Positions 33,151 through 42,144 of a DNA stretch of 64,000 nucleotides are shown here, piece after piece. Position 1 is the first letter of the stretch. Every line of letters starts with the position of its first letter. The notes beneath the pieces were generated by a model, which made no database searches, was not told the origin of the DNA, and worked only from the letters and a program-made list of their open reading frames with translations. Source of the DNA: Microbacterium sp. STN6. Its GTDB lineage: Bacteria; Actinomycetota; Actinomycetes; Actinomycetales; Microbacteriaceae. The position numbers were made by a program, and so were the translations under genes. Location of the stretch: the NCBI RefSeq assembly GCF_026410545.1, contig NZ_JAPMIT010000004.1:1-64000 (forward strand), written 5' to 3'.

Positions 33151-33223
33151 GCCTCGTTCGCAATTCGCCTCTTGGCGAACACGCAGTTCTCGCCCAGCGG
33201 GAGGGCGATAACCTTACAGCACC

Positions 33224-35230
33224 ATGAACCTCAAGAAGATCTTCCGCGGTCCGATCCTCTATATCGCGCTGGCCCTGATCGCGGTGTGGATCGGCTCCAG
33301 CCTGATCACCATGTCTGGCTTCAAGGACATCTCGACCGAGAAGGGTCTCGAGTACCTGAAGAGCGGTCAGGTGCAGAGCGCGAAGGTCATCGATGGCGAC
33401 CAGCGGGTCGACCTCACGCTTACGCATGCCGACAAGAAGGACGGCAAGCAGGTTCAGTTCAACTACGTGCAGCCGCGCGGCGCCGACATCGTGAAGGCGA
33501 TCGACAACGCTGACCTTCCCGGCGGCTTCAACGACGAGGTGCCGCAGCAGAGCTGGCTGCTCTCGATGCTCGGGTTCCTCATTCCCGTGGCCATCTTCGG
33601 CCTGATCTTCTGGTTCATCCTGTCGAGCATGCAGGGTGGCGGCAACAAGGTCATGCAGTTCGGCAAGTCCAAGGCCAAGCTCGTCTCGAAGGAGACGCCC
33701 AAGGTCACGTTTGAGGATGTCGCGGGGGCCGACGAGGCCGTCGAGGAGCTGCAGGAGATCAAGGAGTTCCTCAAAGAGCCGGCGAAGTTCCAGGCGGTCG
33801 GCGCGCGCATCCCCAAGGGTGTGCTGCTCTACGGCCCTCCCGGAACCGGTAAGACGCTGCTCGCGCGTGCCGTCGCGGGCGAGGCCGGCGTTCCCTTCTA
33901 CTCCATCTCGGGTTCTGACTTCGTCGAGATGTTCGTGGGTGTCGGCGCGAGCCGCGTTCGCGACCTGTTCCAGCAGGCGAAAGAGAACGCCCCCGCCATC
34001 ATCTTCGTCGACGAGATCGACGCCGTCGGCCGCCACCGCGGTGCCGGCATGGGCGGCGGCCACGACGAGCGCGAGCAGACGCTCAACCAGCTTCTCGTTG
34101 AGATGGACGGCTTCGACGTCAAAACCAACGTCATTCTGATCGCGGCGACGAACCGCCCCGACATCCTCGACCCGGCGCTGCTGCGCCCCGGCCGCTTCGA
34201 CCGGCAGATCGGCGTCGACGCGCCTGACCTGCTTGGCCGCAAGAAGATTCTCGAGGTGCACGGGCGGGGCAAGCCGCTCGCGAAGAGCGTCGACCTCGAC
34301 GTGCTCGCCCGCAAGACCCCGGGGTTCACGGGTGCCGACCTGGCGAACGTGCTGAACGAGGCGGCGCTGCTGACGGCGCGCTCGAACGCCCAACTCATCG
34401 ACAACCGGGCGCTCGACGAGGCCGTCGACCGCGTTGTCGCCGGCCCGCAGAAGCGCACGCGCGTGATGAAGGACAAGGAGAAGCTCATCACCGCGTACCA
34501 CGAGGGCGGCCACGCCCTCGCCGCAGCCGCGATGCGCCACACCGACCCGGTCACGAAGATCACGATTCTGCCGCGAGGCCGGGCGCTCGGCTACACGATG
34601 GTGCTGCCGCTGGAAGACAAGTACTCCATCACCCGAAACGAGCTGCTCGACCAGCTGGCCTACGCCATGGGCGGCCGCGTCGCCGAGGAGATCGTGTTCC
34701 ACGACCCGACCACGGGTGCCTCGAACGACATCGAGAAGGCCACGGGCATCGCGCGCAAGATGGTCACCGAGTACGGCATGAGTGCCGACGTTGGCGCCGT
34801 GAAGCTCGGCCAGTCGTCCGGTGAGATGTTCCTCGGCCGTGACATGGGGCACCAGCGCGACTACTCCGAGCAGATCGCCGAGCGCGTCGACGCCGAGGTG
34901 CGGGCGCTCATCGAGAAGGCGCACGATGAGGCGTGGCAGGTGCTCAACGAGAACCGCGAGATCCTGGACCGGCTCGCCGGGCAGTTGATCGAGAAGGAAA
35001 CGCTCGACCACAACCAGATCGCCGACATCTTCAAGGACATCACCAAGCTGCCGGAGCGGCCGCAGTGGCTCTCCAGTGACAACCGGCCCATCTCGAACGT
35101 GCCGCCCATCTCGATCCCGCGCGAGAGCGCGCCGGTCGACCCCGGAGCGACAGACGGCGGCATCGATTCCGAGCCGCCATCGAAGCCGAAGCGCGCCCGC
35201 GCGCCCAAGGCCCGCCCGGCAACGGCGTAG
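33224..35230 (+). CDS. ftsH: ATP-dependent zinc metalloprotease FtsH
   Basis: The 668-residue protein has two membrane helices (residues ~8-27 and ~105-127) flanking an external domain. The AAA domain carries Walker [12 protein letters not shown] near residue 203, Walker [12 protein letters not shown] and the second-region-of-homology Arg in [16 protein letters not shown]. The zinc protease domain carries HEGGH near residue 427, with the third ligand Asp further on. It degrades misassembled membrane proteins and some regulators. The last ~60 residues are a Pro/Ser/Lys-rich tail. TAACCT lies nine bases before the ATG with no ribosome-binding site, so the mRNA may be leaderless. folE follows after 14 bases. 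Confidence 0.97.
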   Translation: MNLKKIFRGPILYIALALIAVWIGSSLITMSGFKDISTEKGLEYLKSGQVQSAKVIDGDQRVDLTLTHADKKDGKQVQFNYVQPRGADIVKAIDNADLPGGFNDEVPQQSWLLSMLGFLIPVAIFGLIFWFILSSMQGGGNKVMQFGKSKAKLVSKETPKVTFEDVAGADEAVEELQEIKEFLKEPAKFQAVGARIPKGVLLYGPPGTGKTLLARAVAGEAGVPFYSISGSDFVEMFVGVGASRVRDLFQQAKENAPAIIFVDEIDAVGRHRGAGMGGGHDEREQTLNQLLVEMDGFDVKTNVILIAATNRPDILDPALLRPGRFDRQIGVDAPDLLGRKKILEVHGRGKPLAKSVDLDVLARKTPGFTGADLANVLNEAALLTARSNAQLIDNRALDEAVDRVVAGPQKRTRVMKDKEKLITAYHEGGHALAAAAMRHTDPVTKITILPRGRALGYTMVLPLEDKYSITRNELLDQLAYAMGGRVAEEIVFHDPTTGASNDIEKATGIARKMVTEYGMSADVGAVKLGQSSGEMFLGRDMGHQRDYSEQIAERVDAEVRALIEKAHDEAWQVLNENREILDRLAGQLIEKETLDHNQIADIFKDITKLPERPQWLSSDNRPISNVPPISIPRESAPVDPGATDGGIDSEPPSKPKRARAPKARPATA

Positions 35231-35244
35231 GCAGAGCCGTCACG

Positions 35245-35835
35245 GTGGCGCCCGTGGGCGGAGTCGATCGGGAACGCATCCAGCGCGCGGTGAGCGAGCT
35301 CCTGCTTGCCATCGGCGAAGACCCGAGCCGCCCCGGCCTGGCGAGCACGCCGGAGCGCGTCGCTGACGCGTACGCGGAGTTCTTCGACGGGCTGGGGCGC
35401 GATCCGCTCGCCCTGCTGAGCGACAGCGTGCCCGCCGGCGAGCACGACACCGAGGCGGTCGTCGTGCGCGGCATCGCGTTCCGTTCCGTGTGCGAGCACC
35501 ACCTGCTGCCGTTCCTCGGCACCGCGCACGTCGCATACCTGCCGGGGGAGCGGGTGGTCGGCCTCGGCCGTCTCGCCCGCGTGGTCGAGACGCTCGCCGC
35601 GCGCCCGCAGCTGCAGGAGCGCCTCACCGAAGAGATCGCCGACACGCTGCAGCATGGGCTCGGCGCCCGCGGCGTTCTCGTGGTGCTCGACGCGGTGCAT
35701 GGCTGCGTCGTCGCCCGCGGCTCCCGCCAGACCGGCAGCTCCACCGTGACCGTCGCGAGCCGGGGTGACCTCACCGACCCCGCGGCACGCGCCGAGATCA
35801 TGGCTCTCATGAGCTCGGGCGGGAGCGAGCGGTGA
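35245..35835 (+). CDS. folE: GTP cyclohydrolase I
   Basis: The 196-residue protein converts GTP to 7,8-dihydroneopterin triphosphate, the first step of folate synthesis. FRSVCEHHLLPFLGTAHVAY (residues ~76-95) carries the zinc-binding Cys and catalytic His residues, GLGRLARVVETLAARPQLQE follows, and GVLVVLDAVHGCVVARG contains the second zinc Cys. A GTG start 14 bases after ftsH is used. The stop overlaps folP by GTGA. It is the first gene of a tightly coupled folate set. Confidence 0.96.
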   Translation: MAPVGGVDRERIQRAVSELLLAIGEDPSRPGLASTPERVADAYAEFFDGLGRDPLALLSDSVPAGEHDTEAVVVRGIAFRSVCEHHLLPFLGTAHVAYLPGERVVGLGRLARVVETLAARPQLQERLTEEIADTLQHGLGARGVLVVLDAVHGCVVARGSRQTGSSTVTVASRGDLTDPAARAEIMALMSSGGSER

Positions 35836-36752
35836 ACGAGGGCGGCAGCGGCGAGCCCGACGCGGGAGCCGATGGCGGCAGCGGCGACCAGGGCGCCGGC
35901 GTTCCGAGTTCTAGTGGCGTTCCGGGCTTCGGCGACGGCCGCACCCTGATCATGGGCGTGGTCAACGTGACCCCCGACTCGTTCAGCGACGGCGGCCGCT
36001 ATGCCCAGACGGATGCGGCCATCGCGCACGCGCTCGAACTCGTCGCCGAGGGCGCCGACATCATCGATGTCGGCGGCGAGTCCACGAGGCCCGGAGCGGT
36101 GCGGGTGGGTGCGGCCCAGGAGCAGCGACGGGTTCTTCCGGTTGTACGAGAGCTGGCCGATCGCGGCATCCGTGTGAGTGTCGACACCATGCACGCCGAG
36201 ACCGCGAGGGCCGTCGCCACCTCGGGCGCGGCGATACTCAACGACGTCTCGGGCGGCCTCGCCGACCCCGCCATGGCCGCCGCCGTGATCGAGAGCGGGC
36301 TGCCGTTCGTGGTCATGCACTGGCGGGGCCAGTCGATCACCATGAACCACCAGGCCGTCTACGCGGATGCGGCCGCCGAGGTGCGCGACGAGTTGTTCGC
36401 CCGCGTCGACACCCTGCTCGGCCAGGGGCTCGAGCCCGGCAAGCTGATTCTCGACCCCGGCCTCGGCTTCGCGAAGAACGCCGAGCACAACTGGCGGGTG
36501 CTCGGCCACCTCGACGCGTTCGTCGGGCACGGGTTCCCCGTGCTCGTCGGGGCGTCGCGCAAGCGGTTCCTGGGCGCGCTTCTGCCGGCCGACGCCCCCA
36601 TGGCCGCGAGGGACGCGCCGACCGCGGTCGTGAGTGCGCTCGCCGCACGGGCCGGCGCCTGGGCGGTGCGTGTGCACAACGTGGCAGCGACCCGGCTCGC
36701 ACTCGACGTGGTCGAGGCATGGCACGCTGGAGAGGGAGGCGGAGACGCATGA
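35832..36752 (+). CDS. folP: Dihydropteroate synthase
   Basis: The 306-residue protein condenses p-aminobenzoate with the pterin pyrophosphate. Signatures are LIMGVVNVTPDSFSDGG (residues ~38-54) and DIIDVGGESTRPGAVRVG (~76-93); ILNDVSGG, FVVMHWRG and LILDPGLGFAKNAEHNW follow, and ASRKRFLGALL lies near the end. A Gly/Ser-rich N-terminal extension of ~35 residues precedes the fold, so a later start is possible, but the GTGA overlap with folE favours GTG 35832. It overlaps folB by ATGA. Confidence 0.96.
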   Translation: MNEGGSGEPDAGADGGSGDQGAGVPSSSGVPGFGDGRTLIMGVVNVTPDSFSDGGRYAQTDAAIAHALELVAEGADIIDVGGESTRPGAVRVGAAQEQRRVLPVVRELADRGIRVSVDTMHAETARAVATSGAAILNDVSGGLADPAMAAAVIESGLPFVVMHWRGQSITMNHQAVYADAAAEVRDELFARVDTLLGQGLEPGKLILDPGLGFAKNAEHNWRVLGHLDAFVGHGFPVLVGASRKRFLGALLPADAPMAARDAPTAVVSALAARAGAWAVRVHNVAATRLALDVVEAWHAGEGGGDA

Positions 36753-37240
36753 ACGAGGCAGAACAGGGCACCCGGCCGGGGCGCGCGATGGCAGGCGGGG
36801 ACAGCATCACGCTCACCGGCCTGCGCGTGCACGCCCACCACGGCGTGTACGACTTCGAGCGCGAGGCCGGGCAGGAATTCGTTATCGACGTGACCGTCTG
36901 GCTCGACCTCGCCGCCCCGGCGTCGAGCGACGACGTCGCCGCGACCATTCACTACGGTGAGTTGGCCGAGCAGGTCGCCGATGCCGTGCGCCGGGACCCC
37001 GTCGACCTCATCGAAACGGTCGCCGAGCGTGTGGCGCACGTCGTGCTCGCTCACGAGGCCGCCGACGCCGTGCGCGTGACCGTGCACAAGCCCGACGCGC
37101 CCATCGAGGTGCCCTTCGGCGATGTTGCCGTGACCATCGAACGGGCCCGTGAACGGCGCCCGGGTGCCCGCGTCGTCGGCTTCGCCGCACAGGCCAGGGC
37201 AACGGATGCCGCGCCCGGCGCCCAAGGGGAGCTCGCGTGA
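36749..37240 (+). CDS. folB: Dihydroneopterin aldolase
   Basis: The 163-residue protein shows ITLTGLRVHAHHGVYDFERE (residues ~19-38) with the family's conserved HGV, then FVIDVTVWLD, IHYGELAEQV, LIETVAERVA and VRVTVHKPDAPIEVPFGDV. It cleaves 7,8-dihydroneopterin to 6-hydroxymethyl-dihydropterin and glycolaldehyde. ATG 36749 overlaps the folP stop; an in-frame start ten codons earlier would lie inside folP. The C-terminus extends ~35 residues past the usual end. The stop overlaps folK by GTGA. Confidence 0.95.
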   Translation: MNEAEQGTRPGRAMAGGDSITLTGLRVHAHHGVYDFEREAGQEFVIDVTVWLDLAAPASSDDVAATIHYGELAEQVADAVRRDPVDLIETVAERVAHVVLAHEAADAVRVTVHKPDAPIEVPFGDVAVTIERARERRPGARVVGFAAQARATDAAPGAQGELA

Positions 37241-37875
37241 CGGCCGCCCCACGGCCGCCGCGGCCCGAGCGGCTGCGACCGCGGGGATCCGCGGTGCTCG
37301 CCCTCGGCAGCAACCTCGGCGACCGCGAGGCGACGCTGCGCTCGGCTGTGGCGGCGCTGGGGGCTGCCGGCGGCATCCGTGTCGTGGCGCTCTCGCACCT
37401 GGTCGAGACGCCGGCCATCAAGCTCGACGGGGTAGACCGCAGCGCGCCCGCGTACCTGAACGCAGTGGCGCTCGTGGAGACCGTGCTCGACCCGCTCGCC
37501 CTGCTCGGCATCGCCAATGCGATCGAGGCGGCGCACGGGCGCACGCGCGAGGAGCGCTGGGGCGACCGCACGCTCGACATCGACGTGATCGACTACGACG
37601 GACGCATTCAGGCGGATGGGCAGCTGACGCTGCCGCACCCGCGCGCGGCCGAGCGTGCGTTCGTGCTCGCGCCCTGGCTCGAGGTGGCGCCGCAAGCAGC
37701 CGTGCCCGGACGCGGCACCGTCGGCGCCCTGCGTGCTGCGGCGACCGACGAGGTTGCGCCGTACGTGTCGGAGAGCTGGGATCGGCTGGTGCGCGAGGTT
37801 CGTGAGGAAGGCGGAGCAGGCAGCGCCGCCGCCGCTGCCGACGTTCGTGAGGCAGGCGAGGTGAGCGGTCGATGA
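37237..37875 (+). CDS. folK: 2-amino-4-hydroxy-6-hydroxymethyldihydropteridine pyrophosphokinase
   Basis: The 212-residue protein begins its fold with AVLALGSNLGDREATL (residues ~19-34), and contains YLNAVALVET and the signature RWGDRTLDIDVIDYDG with the Mg-binding Asp pair (near residues 108-123). LPHPRAAERAFVLAPWLEV is the conserved end. It pyrophosphorylates the pterin for FolP. It starts at GTG 37237 in overlap with folB, and its stop overlaps the DUF3180 gene by ATGA. An Ala/Glu-rich tail of ~35 residues is extra. Confidence 0.95.
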   Translation: MTAAPRPPRPERLRPRGSAVLALGSNLGDREATLRSAVAALGAAGGIRVVALSHLVETPAIKLDGVDRSAPAYLNAVALVETVLDPLALLGIANAIEAAHGRTREERWGDRTLDIDVIDYDGRIQADGQLTLPHPRAAERAFVLAPWLEVAPQAAVPGRGTVGALRAAATDEVAPYVSESWDRLVREVREEGGAGSAAAAADVREAGEVSGR

Positions 37876-38339
37876 AGCGCACGCACGCGACCCCGCTGCT
37901 CGGCCTGGCCCTCGCCGGTGCCGTGGCCGGGTTCCTGCTTGAAGTGGCGCTCGTCGCGAGCAGCCTGCCCATGCTGGTGCCGCCGCTCACGCTGCCGGTG
38001 ACGCTCGTGGCCATCGCGATCATCGTGGTCGCGTTCGCGATTCCCATCTACCGTGCGGTGCACGGGCACACGAAGCGGCGCATCGACCCGTTCCAGGCCA
38101 TGCGAGTGGCCGTGCTCGCGAAGGCGTCGAGTCTGGCTGGTGCGATCCTCGGCGGGGCCGGCGTCGGCGTTCTCGCGTACATGGTGAGCCGGCGGATGCT
38201 GCCAGGCGGCGATGTGATCGGGCTCGCGGTGGGGGCGACGGCGGCGGCCGTCATCCTGCTGATTGCCGGTCTTGTGGCCGAACATCTGTGCACCCTGCCG
38301 CCGCCCGGTGACGACAAAGAAGCGCCCGAGGCTCACTGA
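37872..38339 (+). CDS. DUF3180 domain-containing membrane protein
   Basis: The 155-residue protein has four predicted helices (residues ~8-30, 36-58, 86-108, 117-138), matching DUF3180 proteins that sit directly after folK in actinobacteria. RRIDPFQAMRVAVLAKASSL between helices 2 and 3 is the most conserved stretch. Its function is not known; constant linkage to folate genes is the only clue. The last codons form one arm of a strong hairpin that also covers the stop. Confidence 0.85.
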   Translation: MKRTHATPLLGLALAGAVAGFLLEVALVASSLPMLVPPLTLPVTLVAIAIIVVAFAIPIYRAVHGHTKRRIDPFQAMRVAVLAKASSLAGAILGGAGVGVLAYMVSRRMLPGGDVIGLAVGATAAAVILLIAGLVAEHLCTLPPPGDDKEAPEAH

Positions 38340-38353
38340 ACCTCGGGCGCTTC
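38319..38353. terminator. Bidirectional hairpin terminator overlapping a coding end
   Basis: GAAGCGCCCGAGG (38319-38331) and its exact complement (38341-38353) form a 13-bp stem with a nine-base loop holding the DUF3180 stop codon. A short A run precedes it on the plus strand, which reads as T on the minus strand. It lies between convergent genes and could end both transcripts. Confidence 0.8.
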
Positions 38354-38369
38354 CGCCAGCCTGCGCCGG

Positions 38370-38990
38370 CTACTTCTTCGAGCTGTGCTCGTCGACCGCA
38401 CGCACCAGGCGCCATGCGGCGGGCAGCACCGAAGCGGCGATGGCCCACTTCACGACGCCGCCGAGAATGAACGGGTAGACGCCGAGCGCCAGCACGGTGC
38501 CAATGTCGTTCGGGATGCCGAGGGTGCCGAGAATGAAGGCCATGTAGGGCACTCCGAAGAGGAACGGCACCAGGCTCGCGCCGAGGAAGCCGAGGCCGGA
38601 GAGCAGCGGGTGGCGGTCCCAGCGGCGCTCGGAGAGCCAGCCGATGAGGGCGGCCGCGAAGACGAAGCCGATGATGAAGCCGAAGCTGGGCGTGGCGACC
38701 GCCGCGATGGAACCGGCACCGCCGGCGAAGATGGGCAGGCCGGCGAGGCCGAGTACGAGGTAGAGCATCATCGAGCTGGCGCCGCGCCACGAGCCGAGCG
38801 CCGCGCCCACGAGCATGACGCCGAGCGTCTGGCCCGTGATCGGCACCGGCCACATGGGCACCTCGACCTGGGCGAGCGCAGCGACGATCGCCGTTCCCGA
38901 GACGATCAGCAGCGCGTTGTTGACGGCACTGCGCGGAATGACACGGTCGGCCAGTGTCGGGCGGGAGAGTGCGATGGTCGTGGAAGACAT
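38370..38990 (-). CDS. bioY: Biotin transporter BioY (ECF S component)
   Basis: The 206-residue protein has six helices and the BioY hallmarks VPMWPVPITGQTLGVMLVGA (residues ~47-66), GLAGLPIFAGG, ATPSFGFIIGFVFAAALIGW and a C-terminal FILGGVVKW. It binds biotin and works alone or with an ECF energising module; no EcfA or EcfT gene is in the window. ATG 38990, preceded by AAGGGG, is chosen over an in-frame start 28 codons upstream. The Lys/Ser tail ends 16 bases from the shared terminator. Confidence 0.93.
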   Translation of the reverse strand: MSSTTIALSRPTLADRVIPRSAVNNALLIVSGTAIVAALAQVEVPMWPVPITGQTLGVMLVGAALGSWRGASSMMLYLVLGLAGLPIFAGGAGSIAAVATPSFGFIIGFVFAAALIGWLSERRWDRHPLLSGLGFLGASLVPFLFGVPYMAFILGTLGIPNDIGTVLALGVYPFILGGVVKWAIAASVLPAAWRLVRAVDEHSSKK

Positions 38991-39185
38991 GGAACCCCTT
39001 GCTCCTGTGGACCGAGCGGACTCTCCGCTCGCACTATTCAGATTAGAGCCACTTCGCCCCCGTGTCTTTTGCACAGCGTCGACATGGGTCGCCCCGATCT
39101 CCTGTGCGATGTGTACAGGCGGGCGCCCCGGCTACCATGGAGCAGGGCGCGAAGCCGGCGCCCATCCGCTCATCCCGGGGGTACC

Positions 39186-39668
39186 GTGTCGCGACGACTC
39201 GACGTGCAGGCCGAATGGCATCGCGTCTCGCCCAAGTACGTGCTTGTCGTGCTCGTGAGTTCCCTGGTCTCTGGCGTCGTCGCCGGGGCCATCGCCGCGG
39301 TGATCTGGCTCATCATGCAGGTCTCGTGGGGCTGGCTGCTGCTCGTCGCGGTGGGCATCGTGACCGTCGTGACGCTCATCGTGGCGCCGCGCCGCGCACG
39401 GTCGATCGGGTACGCGCTGCGCGACGACGACCTGCTCTTTCGCCGGGGCATCATGTTCCAGCGCTTCGTGGCGGTGCCGTACGGGCGCATGCAGCTCATC
39501 GACATCACGCGGGGGCCGGTCGGCCGCGCCCTGGGCCTCGCCGACCTGAAGTTCGTGACGGCGGCGGCATCGACGGCGGTCGCGATCCCCGGGCTTCCCG
39601 AAGCGGATGCCGGTGAGTTGCGCGATCGCTTGGTAGAACTCGCCGAGAGCCGCCGGGCGGGGCTGTGA
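39186..39668 (+). CDS. PH domain-containing membrane protein (YdbS-like)
   Basis: The 160-residue protein starts at GTG 39186 after GGGGG. Two helices (residues ~18-62) precede a bacterial PH domain (bPH2): YALRDDDLLFRRGIMFQRFV, PYGRMQLIDITRGPVGRALG and KFVTAAASTAVAIPGL. It matches YdbS of B. subtilis, which pairs with YdbT in resistance to certain antimicrobials; here the YdbT-like gene follows directly with a GTGA overlap. The frame is open far upstream, but that part is antisense to bioY and not protein-like. Confidence 0.85.
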   Translation: MSRRLDVQAEWHRVSPKYVLVVLVSSLVSGVVAGAIAAVIWLIMQVSWGWLLLVAVGIVTVVTLIVAPRRARSIGYALRDDDLLFRRGIMFQRFVAVPYGRMQLIDITRGPVGRALGLADLKFVTAAASTAVAIPGLPEADAGELRDRLVELAESRRAGL

Positions 39669-41389
39669 GCGTACCGCTGGGCGGAGCGGATCCCGGCTCG
39701 GCAGCGCCGGGGACGAGAGTGCCCGTGACAGACGCGCCTGCGGTCGCCCGCATGGCTGACGGCGAGTGGCACCGCCTGCATCCGCTCACCCCCCTGCTTC
39801 GCGGCGGCATCGGGCTCGTCGCCGTGCTCGGCATCGTGCTCGCCAACCTGCGCGAGCGCCTCGTCGACATGTTCCTCAGCGTGTTCGGCGTCGACGAGTC
39901 GCAGCAGGGCGGCAACGACTACGCGGGCGACCCAATCGACCAGATCTACCAGCACGGGCTCGTCGGCTGGGCGCTGCTCGCGCTCGCCGTGCTTCTCGTG
40001 CTCGCGATCGCCCTCTTCTATCTCGCCTGGCGCATGCACAGCTTCCGCATCGGCGACGACGCCGTCGAGGTGCGCAGCGGGGTCATCAACCGGCGCCACC
40101 GGAAGGCCAGGCTCGATCGCATTCAGGGCGTCAACGTCTCTCGGCCCCTCTTTCCGCGCATCTTCGGCACCGCCAAACTCGAGGTGAGCGTCGCGGGCCA
40201 GGATGCGAACGTCGAACTGGCCTATCTCGGCTCGCAGCTCGCCGACGGGCTCCGGCGCGACATTCTGCTGCGCGCATCCGGTGCAGCGGCGGCCGCCTCG
40301 GGCCAGTCGCTGCAGCCTGCCGCGCCGGGCCAGTCGCTGCAGCCTGCCGCGCCGGGCCAGTCGCAGCAGCCTGCCGCGCCGGGCCAATCGCTGCAGCCTG
40401 CCGGGCCGGCGTCCGCGCAGAACCGTGCGAGCGAACTCATCACGCGGCGCCTCAACGAGTTCGTGCGCCCCGAGCTCGACCCGGATGCCGCGCCGCCGCA
40501 CTCCGTCGTCTCGATCCCGCCCGCTCGCCTCATCGGTTCCATCGTGATCAGCGAGTTCACGGTGTTCCTGCTGATCGCCGTCGGCCTGGTCGTCGCCGGT
40601 GCCTCGACCGGCCGCTACTGGCTGCTCGTCGCGGTGCTGCCCGGCGTCATCGGTTCGGCCAGCTTCTACCTGCGGCGCTTCACCCGGTCGATCAACTACA
40701 GCATCGCGGGCACGCCGGACGGCGTGCGCGTCGGCTTCGGCATGCTCTCGACGAGCAACGAGACGCTGCCTCCCGGTCGCATCCACGCGCTCGAGGTGAT
40801 GCAGCCGCTCCTGTGGCGGCCGTTCGGCTGGTGGCAGATCCGCATCGATACGGCTGGCAAGTCGAAGCAGAAGGGCGCGGCCGGGCAGCCGAACACGACC
40901 ATGCTGCCCGTTGGCAACGCCGACGACGTCGCGCGCGTGCTCGCGCTGGCGCTGTCGGCATTCGCCACCGAGCAGAACCGCCTTCTGATCCAGGCAGGGA
41001 TGACGGCCCGTGCCGACGCGCCCGCCCCCGGCGCCGGCCCCCTCTTCTCGGCTGCCCCGCGCTCGGCCGCCGTGCTGCGACCCTTCTCGTGGCGGCGAAC
41101 CGGCTACCGCATCGCCGACGGCATCGTGCTGCTGCGCACGGGGGCCGTCTGGCGCCGGCTCGTCATCGTGCCCCTCGCGCGCCTGCAGAGCGTCGAGGTG
41201 CGTCAGGGGCCGCTGCGTCGCTCGCTGCACCTTGCGCAGGCGCGCCTGCATACGGTCTACGGCCCGGTTGCCACGAGCCTGCCGGTGATCGCGGACAGCG
41301 ACGCGTTCCCCTTCTTCACCGCGGTCGCCGATGGAGCGATCGACGCCGCGGAGAGCGACCGCAGCCATCGCTGGAACACCCCGGCATGA
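39665..41389 (+). CDS. PH domain-containing membrane protein (YdbT-like) with internal 9-residue repeats
   Basis: The 574-residue protein has pairs of helices (near residues 38-55, 98-120, 295-335) and three bPH2-type domains, recognisable by RIGDDAVEVRSGVINRRHRK, then RIHALEVMQPLLWRPFGWW, and RIADGIVLLRTGAVWRRLVI. After the first domain four GQSLQPAAP units occupy residues ~213-248, a likely flexible linker. It pairs with the preceding YdbS-like protein. The molecular role is not known; the B. subtilis pair affects membrane-targeting antimicrobials. GTGA overlap upstream and ATGA overlap downstream tie it into the panC-lysS operon. Confidence 0.83.
   Translation: MSVPLGGADPGSAAPGTRVPVTDAPAVARMADGEWHRLHPLTPLLRGGIGLVAVLGIVLANLRERLVDMFLSVFGVDESQQGGNDYAGDPIDQIYQHGLVGWALLALAVLLVLAIALFYLAWRMHSFRIGDDAVEVRSGVINRRHRKARLDRIQGVNVSRPLFPRIFGTAKLEVSVAGQDANVELAYLGSQLADGLRRDILLRASGAAAAASGQSLQPAAPGQSLQPAAPGQSQQPAAPGQSLQPAGPASAQNRASELITRRLNEFVRPELDPDAAPPHSVVSIPPARLIGSIVISEFTVFLLIAVGLVVAGASTGRYWLLVAVLPGVIGSASFYLRRFTRSINYSIAGTPDGVRVGFGMLSTSNETLPPGRIHALEVMQPLLWRPFGWWQIRIDTAGKSKQKGAAGQPNTTMLPVGNADDVARVLALALSAFATEQNRLLIQAGMTARADAPAPGAGPLFSAAPRSAAVLRPFSWRRTGYRIADGIVLLRTGAVWRRLVIVPLARLQSVEVRQGPLRRSLHLAQARLHTVYGPVATSLPVIADSDAFPFFTAVADGAIDAAESDRSHRWNTPA
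40300..40407 (+). repeat. Four 27-bp tandem repeats in the YdbT-like gene
   Basis: Four units of 27 bases (40300, 40327, 40354, 40381) encode GQSLQPAAP, GQSLQPAAP, GQSQQPAAP and GQSLQPAGP. The units differ by one to three bases, so the expansion is recent and the number may vary between strains without breaking the frame. Confidence 0.9.
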
Positions 41390-42144
41390 TCGCTGAACGT
41401 TCCGGCCGCCTCGGCGTCGGCATCATCGGGGCAGGGCACGTCGGCCCGGTCATCGGCGCGGCGCTCGCCGGCGCCGGGCACGCCGTCGTCGGCATCTCCG
41501 CCGTCTCCGAGCGCAGCCGGGAGCGCGCCGAGGCGATGCTGCCGGCTGTGCCCATTCTCGAGATCCCGCAGGTCATCGAGCGCAGCGAGCTGGTGATCCT
41601 CGCGGTTCCCGCGAGCGAACTGGCCGAGCTCGTCGCCGGTCTCGCCTCCGCGGGCGTGTGGCAGGCGGGCCAGCTCGTGTTGCACACGGCCGCCGAGTTC
41701 GGCGTGGATGTGCTCGCGCCGGCGCTCGCCGCCGGCGCCATCCCGCTCGCCGTGCACCCGGCCATGGCCTTCAGCGGAACCAGCATGGATATCGGCCGCC
41801 TCACCGAGACATATTTTGCCGTGACCGCACCGGCGCCCGTGCTGCCGATCGGCCAGGCACTCGTCGTGGAGATGGGGGGCGAGCCGGTCGTGATCGCCGA
41901 GGCCGATCGGCCCGCCTACGCCGAGGCGATCTCGACGGCGACCGCGTTCTCGCGCTCGATCGTGGGGCAAGCGGCCGAGATCCTCTCGCGGATCGGCGTG
42001 GAGAACCCGGGCGGATACCTCGGCTCGCTCGTGCGCTCGGCCGTCGATGAGGCGTTGCGTCACGTCTCGCCCGAGCAGCCGCTGCTGCCCGGGTTCGAGA
42101 TGGAGCTCGGCGACGGCGAGGATGAGGGAGAGGAGCGGCCGTGA
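41386..42144 (+). CDS. Rossmann-like/DUF2520 oxidoreductase next to panC
   Basis: The 252-residue protein opens with LGVGIIGAGHVGPVIGAALA (residues ~8-27), an NAD(P)-binding GxGxxG loop, then VILAVPASELAELVAGL, VHPAMAFSGT and a helical DUF2520 C-terminal domain. Homologs directly before panC occur in many actinobacteria, including Mycobacterium. The fold suggests reduction of a ketopantoate-like substrate, but no reaction is established to my knowledge. ATG 41386 overlaps the PH protein's stop, and the end overlaps panC by GTGA. An acidic tail (ELGDGEDEGEE) is present. Confidence 0.85.
   Translation: MIAERSGRLGVGIIGAGHVGPVIGAALAGAGHAVVGISAVSERSRERAEAMLPAVPILEIPQVIERSELVILAVPASELAELVAGLASAGVWQAGQLVLHTAAEFGVDVLAPALAAGAIPLAVHPAMAFSGTSMDIGRLTETYFAVTAPAPVLPIGQALVVEMGGEPVVIAEADRPAYAEAISTATAFSRSIVGQAAEILSRIGVENPGGYLGSLVRSAVDEALRHVSPEQPLLPGFEMELGDGEDEGEERP

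Noticed and set aside
33020-35011. A 663-codon open frame antisense to ftsH
   Set aside because: It is a shadow of FtsH; composition is His/Arg/Asp-rich without domains, and FtsH has all its motifs on the other strand.
39766-41385. Long frame upstream of the DUF2520 gene on the same strand
   Set aside because: It is the out-of-frame shadow of the YdbT-like gene; the real protein starts at 41386 in overlap with that gene's stop.
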